In this document: in pieces, positions 16,021-29,130 of the stretch
How the letters are laid out: every line of letters starts with the position of its first letter
Numbering within the stretch: the first letter of the stretch is position 1
Notes under the pieces: model-generated
What the model was told of the DNA's origin: nothing
Seen by the model: the letters and a program-made list of their open reading frames with translations, nothing else
Databases searched by the model: none
Origin: Ruminococcus flavefaciens AE3010
GTDB lineage: Bacteria; Bacillota; Clostridia; Oscillospirales; Ruminococcaceae
Assembly: GCF_000526795.1 (NCBI RefSeq)
Contig: NZ_JAGT01000001.1
Coordinates: forward strand, 1,263,001 to 1,327,000
DNA length: 64,000 bases
Direction of reading: 5' to 3'
Position numbers and translations under genes: made by a program

Positions 16021-16656
16021 TCAGCCGTGCTTCTTAACAGGGTGGCGTATTACTGTTTTCAGCTTCTCGAGAGCTGTTTTTCTCGGGTCTGAAAGATATA
16101 TCTCATGGTGCTGACGCTTATGGTCGATGTCGATATCATAGCTGTTATCAACTGCATAGCCGTCCATGAGCGCAACAGTTGCAGGTTCGTCGTCATAGGA
16201 GCCCAGATGCATACACTGAACACAGAGCCCCTCCTCCACGGTAATGAACTCCACCTTTGAGAAGTCCTGCTTTTTCTTCACAGTTGCCTGCTTGACTGCC
16301 CAGTCAAAGTCTTTCTCCGTCACAAAATCAGGCACTCTTATCATAGCAGTCCAGCTAAGGTCGCTTTTGCGGCTGTAGTCGATGCCTACCCTGCCCTTTT
16401 GCTCCCAGAAGCCCTCCAGCGGCGGCACAACGTAGTCAAAATAGCCATTGATACGGTAGTCGGTCTTTTTGCTCATTTTGATAGTGTATGCAATGCCATA
16501 GAGAAGCTCCAGAGCCTGCTTGTACTCGCCGCCCTCCTCGTTGGGATCGCCCTTTCCGCGGACAGCTATGAAGTTCATGGACGGTATATCCACTATTTCG
16601 GGTTTATTCTTGGGTAAATAGTATTCCTTGTATTCCTTTTTATAATCAAATGCCAT
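16021..16656 (-). CDS. GyrI-like small-molecule-binding protein
   Basis: 211 residues with the GyrI/SOUL-like fold as a stand-alone protein: VDIPSMNFIAVRGKGDPNEEGGEYKQALELLYGIAYTIKMS at the N-terminal half and LCVQCMHLGSYDDEPATVALMDGYAV in the second half are typical of the YqcI/GyrI-like group that binds aromatic or cationic ligands. There is no DNA-binding domain. AAAGGAG precedes ATG 16656 with seven bases. It lies upstream of the MerR gene in the same direction; a joint role in drug sensing or sequestration is possible but is inferred only from position. Confidence 0.8.
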   Translation of the reverse strand: MAFDYKKEYKEYYLPKNKPEIVDIPSMNFIAVRGKGDPNEEGGEYKQALELLYGIAYTIKMSKKTDYRINGYFDYVVPPLEGFWEQKGRVGIDYSRKSDLSWTAMIRVPDFVTEKDFDWAVKQATVKKKQDFSKVEFITVEEGLCVQCMHLGSYDDEPATVALMDGYAVDNSYDIDIDHKRQHHEIYLSDPRKTALEKLKTVIRHPVKKHG

Positions 16657-16738
16657 GACTGTGCTCCTTTCATTGATATGTACTAAGTATAGCACTACAG
16701 TCGTTCTGTGTCAAACGAATGAAACTTGTCCAAAGCGA

Positions 16739-16767
16739 TTGACCTTTCGGGATATAAATGCTATAAT
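16739..16767 (+). promoter_or_regulatory. Sigma-A promoter of the alarmone synthetase
   Basis: TTGACC (16739-16744), 17-base spacer, TATAAT (16762-16767), 30 bases before the ATG at 16798. Confidence 0.8.
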
Positions 16768-16797
16768 ACAAGTAATATTGAAAAACAGGAGATTCCC

Positions 16798-17484
16798 ATG
16801 AATATAAAAAACAACGCTCTTATCGAACTTGCAGACGGCAGCATGACCGAGACGGAGTTTCTCCGCTCGGTGGAAAACAACCTTATCCCCATGCAGCAGT
16901 TCTTCTCATACTACAAGTGCGCCATAATGGAGATAGAGACCAAATTCCGCGTGCTCAACGAGCAGTTCTCCATAAACGGCGAGAGCAATCCCATAGAGTT
17001 CATACAGTCCCGCATAAAGAGCTACGGCAGCATCTACCGCAAGATGATAGCAAGGAACATACCGCGGAACTTGGAGGCTATGGAGAGAAGTATTTCCGAC
17101 ATCGCAGGCATAAGAGTAGTCTGCTCCTTTGTGCAGGACATCTACCGCCTTGCGGACTGCTTTCTGAAACAGGACGATATTTTCCTCATTGAGAAAAAGG
17201 ACTACATAGAAAATCCCAAGCCCAACGGCTACAGAAGTCTTCACCTTATCGTTGAGGTGCCTATCTTCCTCGAAAACGAGAAGCGCCTCGTGAAAGCCGA
17301 GGTACAGCTCCGAACCATTGCCATGGACTTCTGGGCAAGTCTGGAGCACAAGCTCCGCTATAAGAAAGACCTGCCCCAGTATAAGCTGGATATGCTGACG
17401 GACGACCTAAAAAAATGTGCTGACCAGAGCGCACAGTGGGATATCCGTATGCAGGCTATCAAGAATATAATCGAACATGACTGA
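16798..17484 (+). CDS. Small alarmone synthetase (RelA/SpoT domain, RelQ-like)
   Basis: 228 residues consisting of a RelA/SpoT synthetase domain without HD hydrolase, TGS or ACT parts, as in RelQ/RelP/YjbM proteins. Recognisable pieces are RIKSYGSIYRKM (ATP-binding region), ISDIAGIRVVCSFVQDIYRLAD, NPKPNGYRSLHLIVEVP (GTP-site loop with the conserved Tyr) and EVQLRTIAMDFWASLEHKLRYK. It makes (p)ppGpp or pGpp from ATP and GTP/GDP/GMP. CAGGAG precedes ATG 16798. It is monocistronic, with its own promoter and terminator. Confidence 0.92.
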   Translation: MNIKNNALIELADGSMTETEFLRSVENNLIPMQQFFSYYKCAIMEIETKFRVLNEQFSINGESNPIEFIQSRIKSYGSIYRKMIARNIPRNLEAMERSISDIAGIRVVCSFVQDIYRLADCFLKQDDIFLIEKKDYIENPKPNGYRSLHLIVEVPIFLENEKRLVKAEVQLRTIAMDFWASLEHKLRYKKDLPQYKLDMLTDDLKKCADQSAQWDIRMQAIKNIIEHD

Positions 17485-17522
17485 AAAAAGCCTCTTCTCT
17501 TGCACTGAGAAGGGGCTTTTTG
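17485..17522 (+). terminator. Terminator of the alarmone synthetase gene
   Basis: AAAGCCTCTTCTC and GAGAAGGGGCTTT pair around a 7-base loop, ending in TTTTT. Confidence 0.85.
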
Positions 17523-17544
17523 GTAAAATACCGCACAAAAATAG

Positions 17545-22005
<4,461 letters not shown>

Positions 22006-22012
22006 GCATGAC

Positions 22013-22047
22013 AAAGCTCCCGATAGCAATAAACTATCGGGAGCTTT
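22013..22047 (+). terminator. Terminator of the GH2 gene
   Basis: AAAGCTCCCGATAG and CTATCGGGAGCTTT pair with a short loop; TTCTTTT follows. Confidence 0.85.
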
Positions 22048-22048
22048 G

Positions 22049-22140
22049 ATTCTTTTGCAGGGGCGCCCTCTCTTGCAGGGTCCCCTAATCGGGTCCGTCC
22101 TCTCTGGACTCCGCCAAAGGAACACAGTACCTTTGGAATC
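22049..22140 (-). repeat. Multi-hairpin intergenic repeat, copy 2 (short)
   Basis: Read on the minus strand it starts GGGATTCCAAAGGTACTGTG, continues through TTCCTTTGGCGGAGTCCAGAG and ends TGCAAGAGAGGGCGCCCCTG. The middle hairpins of copies 1 and 4 are missing, so this is the shortest copy. Confidence 0.7.
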
Positions 22141-22165
22141 CCGTTCATGGGCTCAGCATAATTAT

Positions 22166-22237
22166 AGTGCTATAAGCGATGTACGATTATCATTTGCTGT
22201 AAAAGTGAGCGAGTTTACGAGCGACAACGTGGCAAGG
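22166..22237 (+). repeat. AGTGCTATAAGCGATGTAC repeat, plus-strand copy
   Basis: Contains AGTGCTATAAGCGATGTAC, GTGAGCGAGT and AACGTGGCAAGG in the same order as the minus-strand copy at 15027-15099. It lies between the GH2 and GH97 3' ends. Confidence 0.7.
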
Positions 22238-22246
22238 GTGCAGCGT

Positions 22247-22280
22247 CACGCTGCAAAAGGGCGGAATAATCCGCCCTTTC
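22247..22280 (-). terminator. Terminator of the GH97 gene
   Basis: On the minus strand AAAGGGCGGATTATTCCGCCCTTTT is a strong short hairpin ending in a T run, five bases beyond the GH97 stop codon. Confidence 0.75.
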
Positions 22281-22284
22281 GCTG

Positions 22285-25200
22285 TTATTTGATCAATTCC
22301 TTACGGCAGCGTATAAGATCAAACGGATCAACATTGCCGTCGCCGTTCATGTCCGCAATACGGAACTGCTCCTTGTTGAAGGTCTCTGCGCCCAGGATAT
22401 ACTTCTGCATGAGAAGCAGGTCTGCAACGCTGAACTTGCCGTCCTGATTTACGTCGCCCATGACCTCCTCCATTGGTATAGCCACTGCGATACGGTCTAT
22501 TGATGGACCATTGCCGCTTGCGTTGTAAAGCTTGATAGTGTTATTGCCTGCTTTCAAAGTTACCTTGGTATCAGCAGCCGCGATTCCCGACCAGTCGTTC
22601 TTGTTTGCGTAGAGATTATCCAGTCTGCCTGCATTTGTGCCGTTAACGTCTACGCTGAGGCTTCTTCTCTCGCCCGAAACATAGTAGATACGGAGAGTGT
22701 ACTCTCCTGCCTTGTCAACATTCACATTCTCAAATGTAACAGCATTGTTAGCTCCGCCGCCGATGTAGCCCACATAGGCGCTGCCTGAGCTGTACTTGCC
22801 CTGCTTGCCTGATGTAATTGAAGCCTTGCCTGTTATCTTTGCCTTTTCAGCCTCATAGAACTTGAAATTGCTGTAAGGTGTTGTAAGCTTCATGCCGCTC
22901 TTTGTTATCTTCATTGCAAAGCCGCCGTTATCAAGAAGCAGCTCCTCTATAACGTGGTCCTTGGTAAGGTCTTCGATTATCCTGAACTCTATCTCGCTTC
23001 CGTCCTTGTTGTCGCCGAAGATATATGCGGTGTATGTTCCGTCATCGTCGATGAGCTCGGAGAGCTTTACGCTCACCTTTCTTGCGGACAGTGTAGAAGC
23101 TCCAACGTACCAGCTGCTGCCGCTTCTTCTTGCGGTAACGTTGAACTGCATGGGATAGCCGTCCAGTACCTTCATATCGTCCCATGCAACGGGAACGTCA
23201 TTGAGGAATGGCAGAGCCTTGTTGCCCTGATAGGTGTATACCGAGTGTGCGAAGTGCTGTATGCCCGACTCGATAGTGACTACATCCGCAAGAGCAAAGC
23301 CTGCTGTAGCTTTTATGCCATATATCGGTATGCCTGTAGGTGTGAAGTCCGCCGAACCTGCCACGTTTCTTGTGAATGTGTAGGATACTCTGTTAGCCAG
23401 TGCGGGAGCATCGAACCACTTGTAGTACTCCGTGCCGTTCACAGCTTCATAGGATACTATGTTGGGGTAAGTTCTGCTCTCGCCGCGTGGTATTGTACAG
23501 CCGTGGAAAAGCACCATAAGGTGGTTCTCGGCAGCTATCTTTGCGCAGAGGTTCATCTGCTTCATGGTCTCCTGAGTGTCGCTCTCATAGTAGTCCACCT
23601 TGACGCCGCTGACGCCCAGACCTCTTATGCGCTTGAACTCGCGGACTATAGTCGCCTCGTCAAGCAGCGAATAATAAGGATATGCTGGATTTCCCTTGCT
23701 GTCCTTGTAGCCAGAGTGTCCCTTGTTGTTTACGCCGTACCAGAGGTAGATGCCTATGCCCTTTGCGGAAGCATAGTCGCAGAGCTCCTTGACCTTTGCT
23801 TCGCTGTCGTCCCAGAGAGCCCAGCCGAAGTCGAGACATACGAAGTCCCAGCCGTTGTCTGCTGCGAAGTCGATGTAGTCCTTCTGAGTGTGGTACTCAA
23901 CCGGAGAATCGCCGCCGCTGCTCCACCATGACCATGCTGTCTTGCCGGGCTTTATCCAGCTTGTATCCTCAATGACAGAGGGTGGATTCAGGTTGAGCAC
24001 AAGGTCGCTTGATGACATCTGATCAAGGCTGTCGCCGATGACTACTGCTCTCCACGGAGTATGGAAAGCACTGCCCATTGTGATGCCGCTGACCTTTACG
24101 CCGCCCTTGAAACGCAGGCTGTGGTAGTCGCCGATGAACTGCAAAGAACCTGCACAGTACGGGTTATCCTCGTTGAAAACGCTTGCCTCGGTGACAGTTA
24201 CCCAGTACTTATCGTTGATAACGCCTGTATAGGGGCAGGAATAAGTTGCATTGGTCTCGTTTGCGCGGTCTCTGGGAAGCTCCACCATGTCCCACTCGTA
24301 GGTGGCATTTGGCCAGTTGCCCCAGAACTTGCTCTTGCTTGGGAATATGACCTGACTGGTCTCCTCCTTTATGGAAGCGCCGTGGTCAAGGGCATATCTG
24401 AAGCCCATACCGTCGTCGTAAACGCGGAAATAGACTGTCAGCGTGGAATTGCCCTTTTTCAGCGGGAAGGATATTTCCTTGTAGTTGTCCCGTATCTTTG
24501 AATGCTTGCCGTATGGCATGGAGTAGGTCTCGTCATGCTCCACAGTTGCAGCCGCAGGAGCTGTCTGCGAGAAGCCCGAGGACAAGTCCTCGGTAGTAGT
24601 GACAAGTCCCAGCTTTGAGGGCTCGATAACTGTGCCCCATGTGCCGCGGCTCTGCTTTCTTACAGAGTAGTAATAGCTGCCCTTGCTGTCCTTCCAGAAC
24701 TTTGTGACCAGAGTGCCGTCGGGAGAAACAGTCTCATACTCGGGGATACTGGTCAGAGCCGTGCCGTCACGGGCTGTGGCAGTCTCCTCGTCGGGAACAG
24801 CCTCGCCCTCGGTAATGGTATCGGGCTCAAATGTGTACCGATACAGCGGATCGTCGGGAAGCTTCGCCGCCTGAGCCGCCGTCAGAGCGTAGCCATACAG
24901 CATAACGTCGTCCACGCAGGCCATTATATCATCGTCCGAGTAGACCGAATGTCCGATAGAGTTGTATGTATATGAGGGAAGAGCTCCCTCGCTGAAAAGG
25001 CTCTTCATGGTGTCGGAAAGAGTGTCGCTTTCGCTCTTGCTCAGCAGCTTTCCGTCCATGTAGAACTCCGCATTGTCAGTTGAATAGACCGCCGTCAGCT
25101 CATGCCATTTGCCGCTGTCGGGAGCAGTCTCGATATCGAAGATAGCGCGGTGCTTGTCGTCGTTCTCGGTAGTAGTTCCCTTGCCCACGAAAATGCTCGT

Positions 25201-25650
25201 TCTGTACGCCTTTTTATCCTTGAGATCAACGGATATATCGGGCGACGAATAGCTGGGAGCTGCTCCTGCGCCGAATGGCACGGGCGAGAACTGATACAGT
25301 CTGGTGTAGTTCCCCGCTCCGCTGTCAAGCTTGAATTTCAGTGAGAAGCTGAATCCATTGCCGCAGCCCTTTTCAAACATGGAAGGCAGCTGTAACCAGC
25401 CGCTTCCGAAGCCGCTGCCGTGGAGATCAAGCACATTGGACTTCAGGTCGCTGTCGTAGACTACAGACGCATCTGAGCCCTTGATAACGGCGTTTCCATC
25501 GCCGCTGCCCTGATTGGCTACCTTGGCGTTGTAGTAGCTTACAGCCGCGTCCGCGGTATTATGCCTCGGCATCACGCCCGTAAAGGGCTGTGCCATAACG
25601 CAGACAGCCGCCGCAGTCCCCACTGCTCGTTTGATCAAGTTTTCCCTCAT
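22285..25650 (-). CDS. Dockerin-bearing GH97 glycosidase with LamG and CBM modules
   Basis: 1121 residues. A signal peptide (LIKRAVGTAAAVCVMAQPFTGVMP) is followed by a LamG-like jelly roll (about 40-270), GH97 N-terminal super-sandwich, GH97 barrel (TAWSWWSSGGDSPV, FVCLDFGWALW, GVKVDYYESDTQ, VSYEAVNGTEYYKW) and C-terminal GH97 sheet. A CBM35/CBM6-like domain comes next (FYEAEKAKITG ... SIDRIAVA), then a dockerin beginning GDVNQDGKFSVADLLLMQKYIL. Asp686 in VKVDYYES occupies the nucleophile position of retaining GH97 enzymes, which favours alpha-galactosidase over the inverting alpha-glucosidase type; the substrate is inferred. The dockerin is of a different subtype from those of PL11 and GH2. 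ATG 25650 follows AAAGGAGG; upstream GTG/TTG-type starts lack a ribosome site. Confidence 0.92.
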   Translation of the reverse strand: MRENLIKRAVGTAAAVCVMAQPFTGVMPRHNTADAAVSYYNAKVANQGSGDGNAVIKGSDASVVYDSDLKSNVLDLHGSGFGSGWLQLPSMFEKGCGNGFSFSLKFKLDSGAGNYTRLYQFSPVPFGAGAAPSYSSPDISVDLKDKKAYRTSIFVGKGTTTENDDKHRAIFDIETAPDSGKWHELTAVYSTDNAEFYMDGKLLSKSESDTLSDTMKSLFSEGALPSYTYNSIGHSVYSDDDIMACVDDVMLYGYALTAAQAAKLPDDPLYRYTFEPDTITEGEAVPDEETATARDGTALTSIPEYETVSPDGTLVTKFWKDSKGSYYYSVRKQSRGTWGTVIEPSKLGLVTTTEDLSSGFSQTAPAAATVEHDETYSMPYGKHSKIRDNYKEISFPLKKGNSTLTVYFRVYDDGMGFRYALDHGASIKEETSQVIFPSKSKFWGNWPNATYEWDMVELPRDRANETNATYSCPYTGVINDKYWVTVTEASVFNEDNPYCAGSLQFIGDYHSLRFKGGVKVSGITMGSAFHTPWRAVVIGDSLDQMSSSDLVLNLNPPSVIEDTSWIKPGKTAWSWWSSGGDSPVEYHTQKDYIDFAADNGWDFVCLDFGWALWDDSEAKVKELCDYASAKGIGIYLWYGVNNKGHSGYKDSKGNPAYPYYSLLDEATIVREFKRIRGLGVSGVKVDYYESDTQETMKQMNLCAKIAAENHLMVLFHGCTIPRGESRTYPNIVSYEAVNGTEYYKWFDAPALANRVSYTFTRNVAGSADFTPTGIPIYGIKATAGFALADVVTIESGIQHFAHSVYTYQGNKALPFLNDVPVAWDDMKVLDGYPMQFNVTARRSGSSWYVGASTLSARKVSVKLSELIDDDGTYTAYIFGDNKDGSEIEFRIIEDLTKDHVIEELLLDNGGFAMKITKSGMKLTTPYSNFKFYEAEKAKITGKASITSGKQGKYSSGSAYVGYIGGGANNAVTFENVNVDKAGEYTLRIYYVSGERRSLSVDVNGTNAGRLDNLYANKNDWSGIAAADTKVTLKAGNNTIKLYNASGNGPSIDRIAVAIPMEEVMGDVNQDGKFSVADLLLMQKYILGAETFNKEQFRIADMNGDGNVDPFDLIRCRKELIK

Positions 25651-25670
25651 AAGTATTCCTCCTTTACTTT

Positions 25671-25722
25671 GAAGCCGCGTCTGCATATCTTTATGTGCAG
25701 ATTTTATAATTTATCAGGCTTC
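25671..25722 (-). promoter_or_regulatory. Structured 5' leader of the GH97 gene
   Basis: GGCTTC (25717-25722) can pair with GAAGCC (25671-25676), enclosing a nested stem CTGCATAT / ATGTGCAG (25681-25700). The structure ends about five bases before the AAAGGAGG ribosome site. Function unknown; mRNA stability or translation control is possible. Confidence 0.5.
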
Positions 25723-25751
25723 TTGGTGAAAATTTTAATTCCCTTACAGGA

Positions 25752-25780
25752 ATTATAGCGCATTATCGCCAAAAAATCAA
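25752..25780 (-). promoter_or_regulatory. Sigma-A promoter of the GH97 gene
   Basis: On the minus strand TTGATT (25775-25780), 17-base spacer, TATAAT (25752-25757), about 100 bases before the start codon. Confidence 0.75.
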
Positions 25781-25871
25781 CCCTTTTAGCGAAGAATAGG
25801 TGGACATTTTACCACAAATAGCATCTTTACATCATATTGAATATGTGTTAGAATATTTCTGAGGTGATAAT

Positions 25872-26231
25872 GTGAAGGTTACTTACATCCATGAGCCTAC
25901 AGACCTCCAGTGCGGACAGGCTGTTCTGGCTATGGTACTGGGCAAAACTCCCGAATATATATGCAGCTTTCTCGGCAATGACCGCGAGACCGACCTGAAA
26001 GAAATGAAGCGCACACTCCGCGAGCACGGTGTACGTATATCCGATGAGAGGAAACAGGCTTGCAGCAAGGAGGAGCTGCCGTCCCTGTGTCTGCTGAGCC
26101 TTGAAACTCCGCGGTGCTGGCACTGGTCGCTGTACTGTGAGGGCACGTTCTACGACCCCGAACACGGCGTACTCACGGACTTTCCGCAGTGCAAAAGGAA
26201 GTATTTCTGGGAGCTCGGTGCAGAGACGTGA
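25872..26231 (+). CDS. Mini C39-like cysteine peptidase-fold protein
   Basis: 119 residues beginning with a GTG four bases after GAGGTGA. DLQCGQAVLAMVL carries the QCGxA catalytic-Cys signature of the papain-like C39 group (Cys14), CWHWSLY supplies the His (His84) and FYDPEHG the Asp/Asn position (Asp95). All three are in the expected order, so it may be an active protease or amidase, but it lacks the ABC exporter and membrane parts of bacteriocin-processing C39 enzymes and has no signal peptide. A cytoplasmic hydrolase or transglutaminase-like role is equally possible. Confidence 0.65.
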   Translation: MKVTYIHEPTDLQCGQAVLAMVLGKTPEYICSFLGNDRETDLKEMKRTLREHGVRISDERKQACSKEELPSLCLLSLETPRCWHWSLYCEGTFYDPEHGVLTDFPQCKRKYFWELGAET

Positions 26232-26294
26232 TTTTTCAACGAAAACCAACAGTTTTTCATGGGAATTTTTTATTTTGACATATACTATTATTTG

Positions 26295-26323
26295 TTGACA
26301 CTCTTCGCCAAACGTGATAGAAT
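26295..26323 (+). promoter_or_regulatory. Sigma-A promoter of the lipoprotein-radA unit
   Basis: TTGACA (26295-26300), 17-base spacer, TAGAAT (26318-26323), 47 bases before the GTG start. Confidence 0.75.
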
Positions 26324-26369
26324 ATTAATGTATATGATTTTCAAAGGATCTTTTCAGGAGGCAATAAAA

Positions 26370-27431
26370 GTGACTATAAATAAAAAGATTTCCATACTCA
26401 TGGCAGGCGCCGTTTTATCATCCTGCGCAGGCTGCTCGAAGACACAGAAGGTGGAGAGCCTTCCCCTTACTCTGCTGGATACGAATCTGGCTCCTCAGGA
26501 CGTGGAGCTCAAATGGCAGAAGGACTACGAAGCTCTTCTCAACTCCTTCAAGAATTCCGAGCAGTACTCCGAGAGTTCAATGTTCGATCTGACAGATATA
26601 ACAGACGACGGTACTCCCGAGCTGATAATCTCCCCGTCCGATGATGTAAGCTCTCAGTGCATAATCTATTCAATGATGGGCACTGTTACTGAAAATATCG
26701 CTAATTTCGGCTCATACGGACAGTTTGATTATCTCCCCGAGGCAGGCGCTATAGGCTATTCCTACAAGGGCGACGGCTTTGTCGTGGGAGAATACCAGAC
26801 CCTGCAGGAGGGCTTTTTCCAGCAGGCTGTCAGCTTCTATAACAATTCGGAAAGTGCTTCGTCGGGAGCTGTTATCAAATACCAGATCAACACCGATGAC
26901 GTGACCCTTGCCAAATACGAGGAGGCTCTCCAGCCCTATAAGGAGGCTACAGCTTTCGTTACGGGAAGAAAGTACACCTTCGGCGACGATGCCATTAAAT
27001 ACGCTATATACTACAGCGAGAGCTGGGGCTCTGTTCTCAGGGACGAGCAGAAGCAGGCTTTCCGCGACAGGCTCTCGGCTGTTCTTGAAAACGCAGACCT
27101 TAAAGACGCCGCTTTCGAGATAGTTGACCTTGACCTCAACGGTCTCCCCGAGATGGTGGTCTCAACAGGCATACTCACTGATTCTCAGGTAAGGATATTC
27201 TATTTTGATACCAACGACGTCAAGGAGATAGACTGCTCCTGCGATACCGACGGCAGTATCCACTACGATATGACTTCAAAGGTATTTTACGCCACCGATT
27301 TTTACGGCGAGATGAAGTGCTGGTCAATGGCAGGCACCGACGTCAGCAGCTTTACTCCCTCGGAAAGCAGCATGAAATGCGGCAGAAAGCACCTGCTCAC
27401 AAAGGAAAGCATCGAAAAAGCCTTTATGTAA
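26370..27431 (+). CDS. Lipoprotein with repeated Asp-rich (FG-GAP-like) segments
   Basis: 353 residues from GTG 26370, seven bases after AGGAGGC; upstream ATGs lack a ribosome site. A short lipoprotein signal ends in the lipobox LSSC, with a second Cys three residues later. The mature part has two similar segments, FDLTDITDDGTPELIISPSDD and FEIVDLDLNGLPEMVVSTG, each shaped like a DxDxDGxxE calcium-binding/FG-GAP loop, implying an internal duplication of about 170 residues. Function unknown; attached to the outer face of the membrane. It ends 11 bases before radA. Confidence 0.7.
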   Translation: MTINKKISILMAGAVLSSCAGCSKTQKVESLPLTLLDTNLAPQDVELKWQKDYEALLNSFKNSEQYSESSMFDLTDITDDGTPELIISPSDDVSSQCIIYSMMGTVTENIANFGSYGQFDYLPEAGAIGYSYKGDGFVVGEYQTLQEGFFQQAVSFYNNSESASSGAVIKYQINTDDVTLAKYEEALQPYKEATAFVTGRKYTFGDDAIKYAIYYSESWGSVLRDEQKQAFRDRLSAVLENADLKDAAFEIVDLDLNGLPEMVVSTGILTDSQVRIFYFDTNDVKEIDCSCDTDGSIHYDMTSKVFYATDFYGEMKCWSMAGTDVSSFTPSESSMKCGRKHLLTKESIEKAFM

Positions 27432-27442
27432 TGAGGTAAGAA

Positions 27443-28816
27443 ATGGCTAAATCAAAATTTGTTTACACCTGTAATCAGTGCGGCTACGAAAGCACAAAAT
27501 GGAACGGCAAATGCCCCTCCTGCGGTGCGTGGAACAGCTTTGAGGAGGAGCTTGCGGAAGCTCCCGTGGGCGTAAGGAGTTCTGCCTCGTCAGGGGCTGC
27601 TCCCGACCTCTCGGACAGTATCCTTGAACTGGAGGATATCGGCGCAGACAGCGACGTCCGCTATGATACAGGCATAGGAGAGCTGAACAGAGTCCTCGGC
27701 GGAGGCCTTGTGAAAGGCTCTCTTGTTCTTCTCGGCGGTGAACCGGGCATCGGAAAAAGCACTCTCCTGCTCCAGATATGCCAGTTTCTCGGGGAGGATC
27801 ACTCGGTACTCTATGTATCGGGAGAGGAATCCGCAAGACAGATAAAGCTCCGCGCACAGCGCCTTGGCGTTGACACGGAGAACCTGTACATACTCACGGC
27901 TACCGACGCGGAAGCCATTTCCCAGACTATCGCTTCCAGCGCTCCTGATATAGCTATCATAGACTCCATACAGACCATGAGCATAAGCCGCATCGCTTCA
28001 AGTGCGGGCAGTATCACTCAGGTGCGCGAATGTACAAACCTGTTCATGCATACCGCTAAGAATCAGGAGATACCTATCATAATCGTCGGTCATGTCAACA
28101 AGGACGGCGCTATTGCAGGTCCTAAGGTCATGGAGCATATCGTGGACGCTGTGCTCTACTTTGAAGGCGAACGCCACCAGAGCTACCGCATACTCCGCGC
28201 TGTCAAGAACCGTTTTGGCTCTACCAACGAGATAGGCGTATTTGAGATGATAGACAAGGGACTCCGTGAGGTTGACAATCCCTCACAGATGCTCCTTGAA
28301 GGACGCCCCCACAACGTTTCGGGCACCTGCGTTGCCTGCGTTATGGAGGGAAGCAGACCTATCCTTGCAGAGGTGCAGGCGCTTGCGGCAAAGACAAGCT
28401 ACTCAGCACCAAGGCGTATGGTGACGGGCTTTGACTTCAACAGGCTCAATATCATAATCGCAGTTCTTGAAAAAAGGCTGGGCATATTCATGGGCAGCCT
28501 TGACGTGTACCTCAATATCGTAGGCGGCTTCCGTCTGGACGAGCCAGCAGGAGACCTTCCCGTGGCTATGGCGCTTTACTCGGGCATAATGGACAAGCAG
28601 ATAGACGAGCAGCTTGTGGCATTCGGCGAGATAGGTCTGGGCGGCGAGATACGCTCCGTATCACACATAGTTCAGCGTATCCGCGAGGCTGAGCGCATGG
28701 GCTTCAGGACCTGTGTAGTGCCCAGGCAGTCCATGTCGTCTATAGACCCTAAGGACTATGATATAGAAATAATCCCCGCAGGCACATTGAAACAGGCGTT
28801 TGCAGCGATAAAATAG
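27443..28816 (+). CDS. radA: DNA repair protein RadA (Sms)
   Basis: 457 residues. The N-terminal zinc finger has CNQCG and CPSCG (residues 10-28). The RecA-like ATPase carries the Walker A motif GGEPGIGKST (98-107), followed by the RadA-specific KNRFGSTNEIG motif. The C-terminal half is Lon-protease-like (ALYSGIMDKQIDEQLVAFGEIGLGGEIR) without the protease catalytic Ser, as usual. RadA drives branch migration in recombination. ATG 27443 follows GAGGTAAG, only 11 bases after the lipoprotein gene, so it is probably transcribed from that gene's promoter. Confidence 0.96.
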   Translation: MAKSKFVYTCNQCGYESTKWNGKCPSCGAWNSFEEELAEAPVGVRSSASSGAAPDLSDSILELEDIGADSDVRYDTGIGELNRVLGGGLVKGSLVLLGGEPGIGKSTLLLQICQFLGEDHSVLYVSGEESARQIKLRAQRLGVDTENLYILTATDAEAISQTIASSAPDIAIIDSIQTMSISRIASSAGSITQVRECTNLFMHTAKNQEIPIIIVGHVNKDGAIAGPKVMEHIVDAVLYFEGERHQSYRILRAVKNRFGSTNEIGVFEMIDKGLREVDNPSQMLLEGRPHNVSGTCVACVMEGSRPILAEVQALAAKTSYSAPRRMVTGFDFNRLNIIIAVLEKRLGIFMGSLDVYLNIVGGFRLDEPAGDLPVAMALYSGIMDKQIDEQLVAFGEIGLGGEIRSVSHIVQRIREAERMGFRTCVVPRQSMSSIDPKDYDIEIIPAGTLKQAFAAIK

Positions 28817-29024
28817 CTGTTAGCTTGTAGGGGCGGATATTATCCGCCCGGAATGTAGGGGCTGGCGTCCTCGACAGCCCGTGCCTTACGCAATAAATAA
28901 CATGAACCCATATGTAGGGGAGGGCGCCCCTACATTGTCATATTAGCGGAACGTCAAAGACGCCGTCCCCTACACGGAACGCCGAGGGCGGCGTTCCCTA
29001 CAAATATAAATTATGATTTATACA
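28817..29024. repeat. Cluster of GGGGCG-type palindromes after radA
   Basis: A gene-free stretch of about 200 bases with at least four short inverted repeats: GGGGCGGATATTATCCGCCC (28830-28849), GGGCTGGCGTCCTCGACAGCCC, TGTAGGGGAGGGCGCCCCTACA (28914-28935) and AACGCCGAGGGCGGCGTT (28979-28996). Several begin or end with TGTAGGGG/CCCCTACA. No ORF or RNA gene was recognised. Confidence 0.65.
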
Positions 29025-29025
29025 C

Positions 29026-29066
29026 TCGCAGACTTCAAAAAACGAGTCTTGCGATTTTTGTTTTAT
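29026..29066 (+). terminator. Terminator-like hairpin upstream of the GH3 gene
   Basis: CGCAGACT and AGTCTTGCG pair across a 10-base A-rich loop, followed by ATTTTTGTTTT. It probably ends radA transcripts. Confidence 0.6.
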
Positions 29067-29067
29067 A

Positions 29068-29096
29068 TTGACATTTTTTGCCTGATATGCTAAGAT
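29068..29096 (+). promoter_or_regulatory. Sigma-A promoter of the GH3 lipoprotein
   Basis: TTGACA (29068-29073), 17-base spacer, TAAGAT (29091-29096), 34 bases before the TTG start. Confidence 0.78.
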
Positions 29097-29130
29097 ATTA
29101 ATAGACAATATCCACAGGAGGTTCTACACC

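Noticed and set aside
22954..23931. Long plus-strand open frame of about 325 codons inside the GH97 gene
   Set aside because: It is the mirror of the GH97 reading frame, has no ribosome site, and its protein is a Val/Cys/Tyr-rich composition typical of antisense translation.
28817..29024. Possible CRISPR array because of repeated GGGGCG palindromes
   Set aside because: The repeats differ in sequence and length, spacing is irregular and no cas gene is present.
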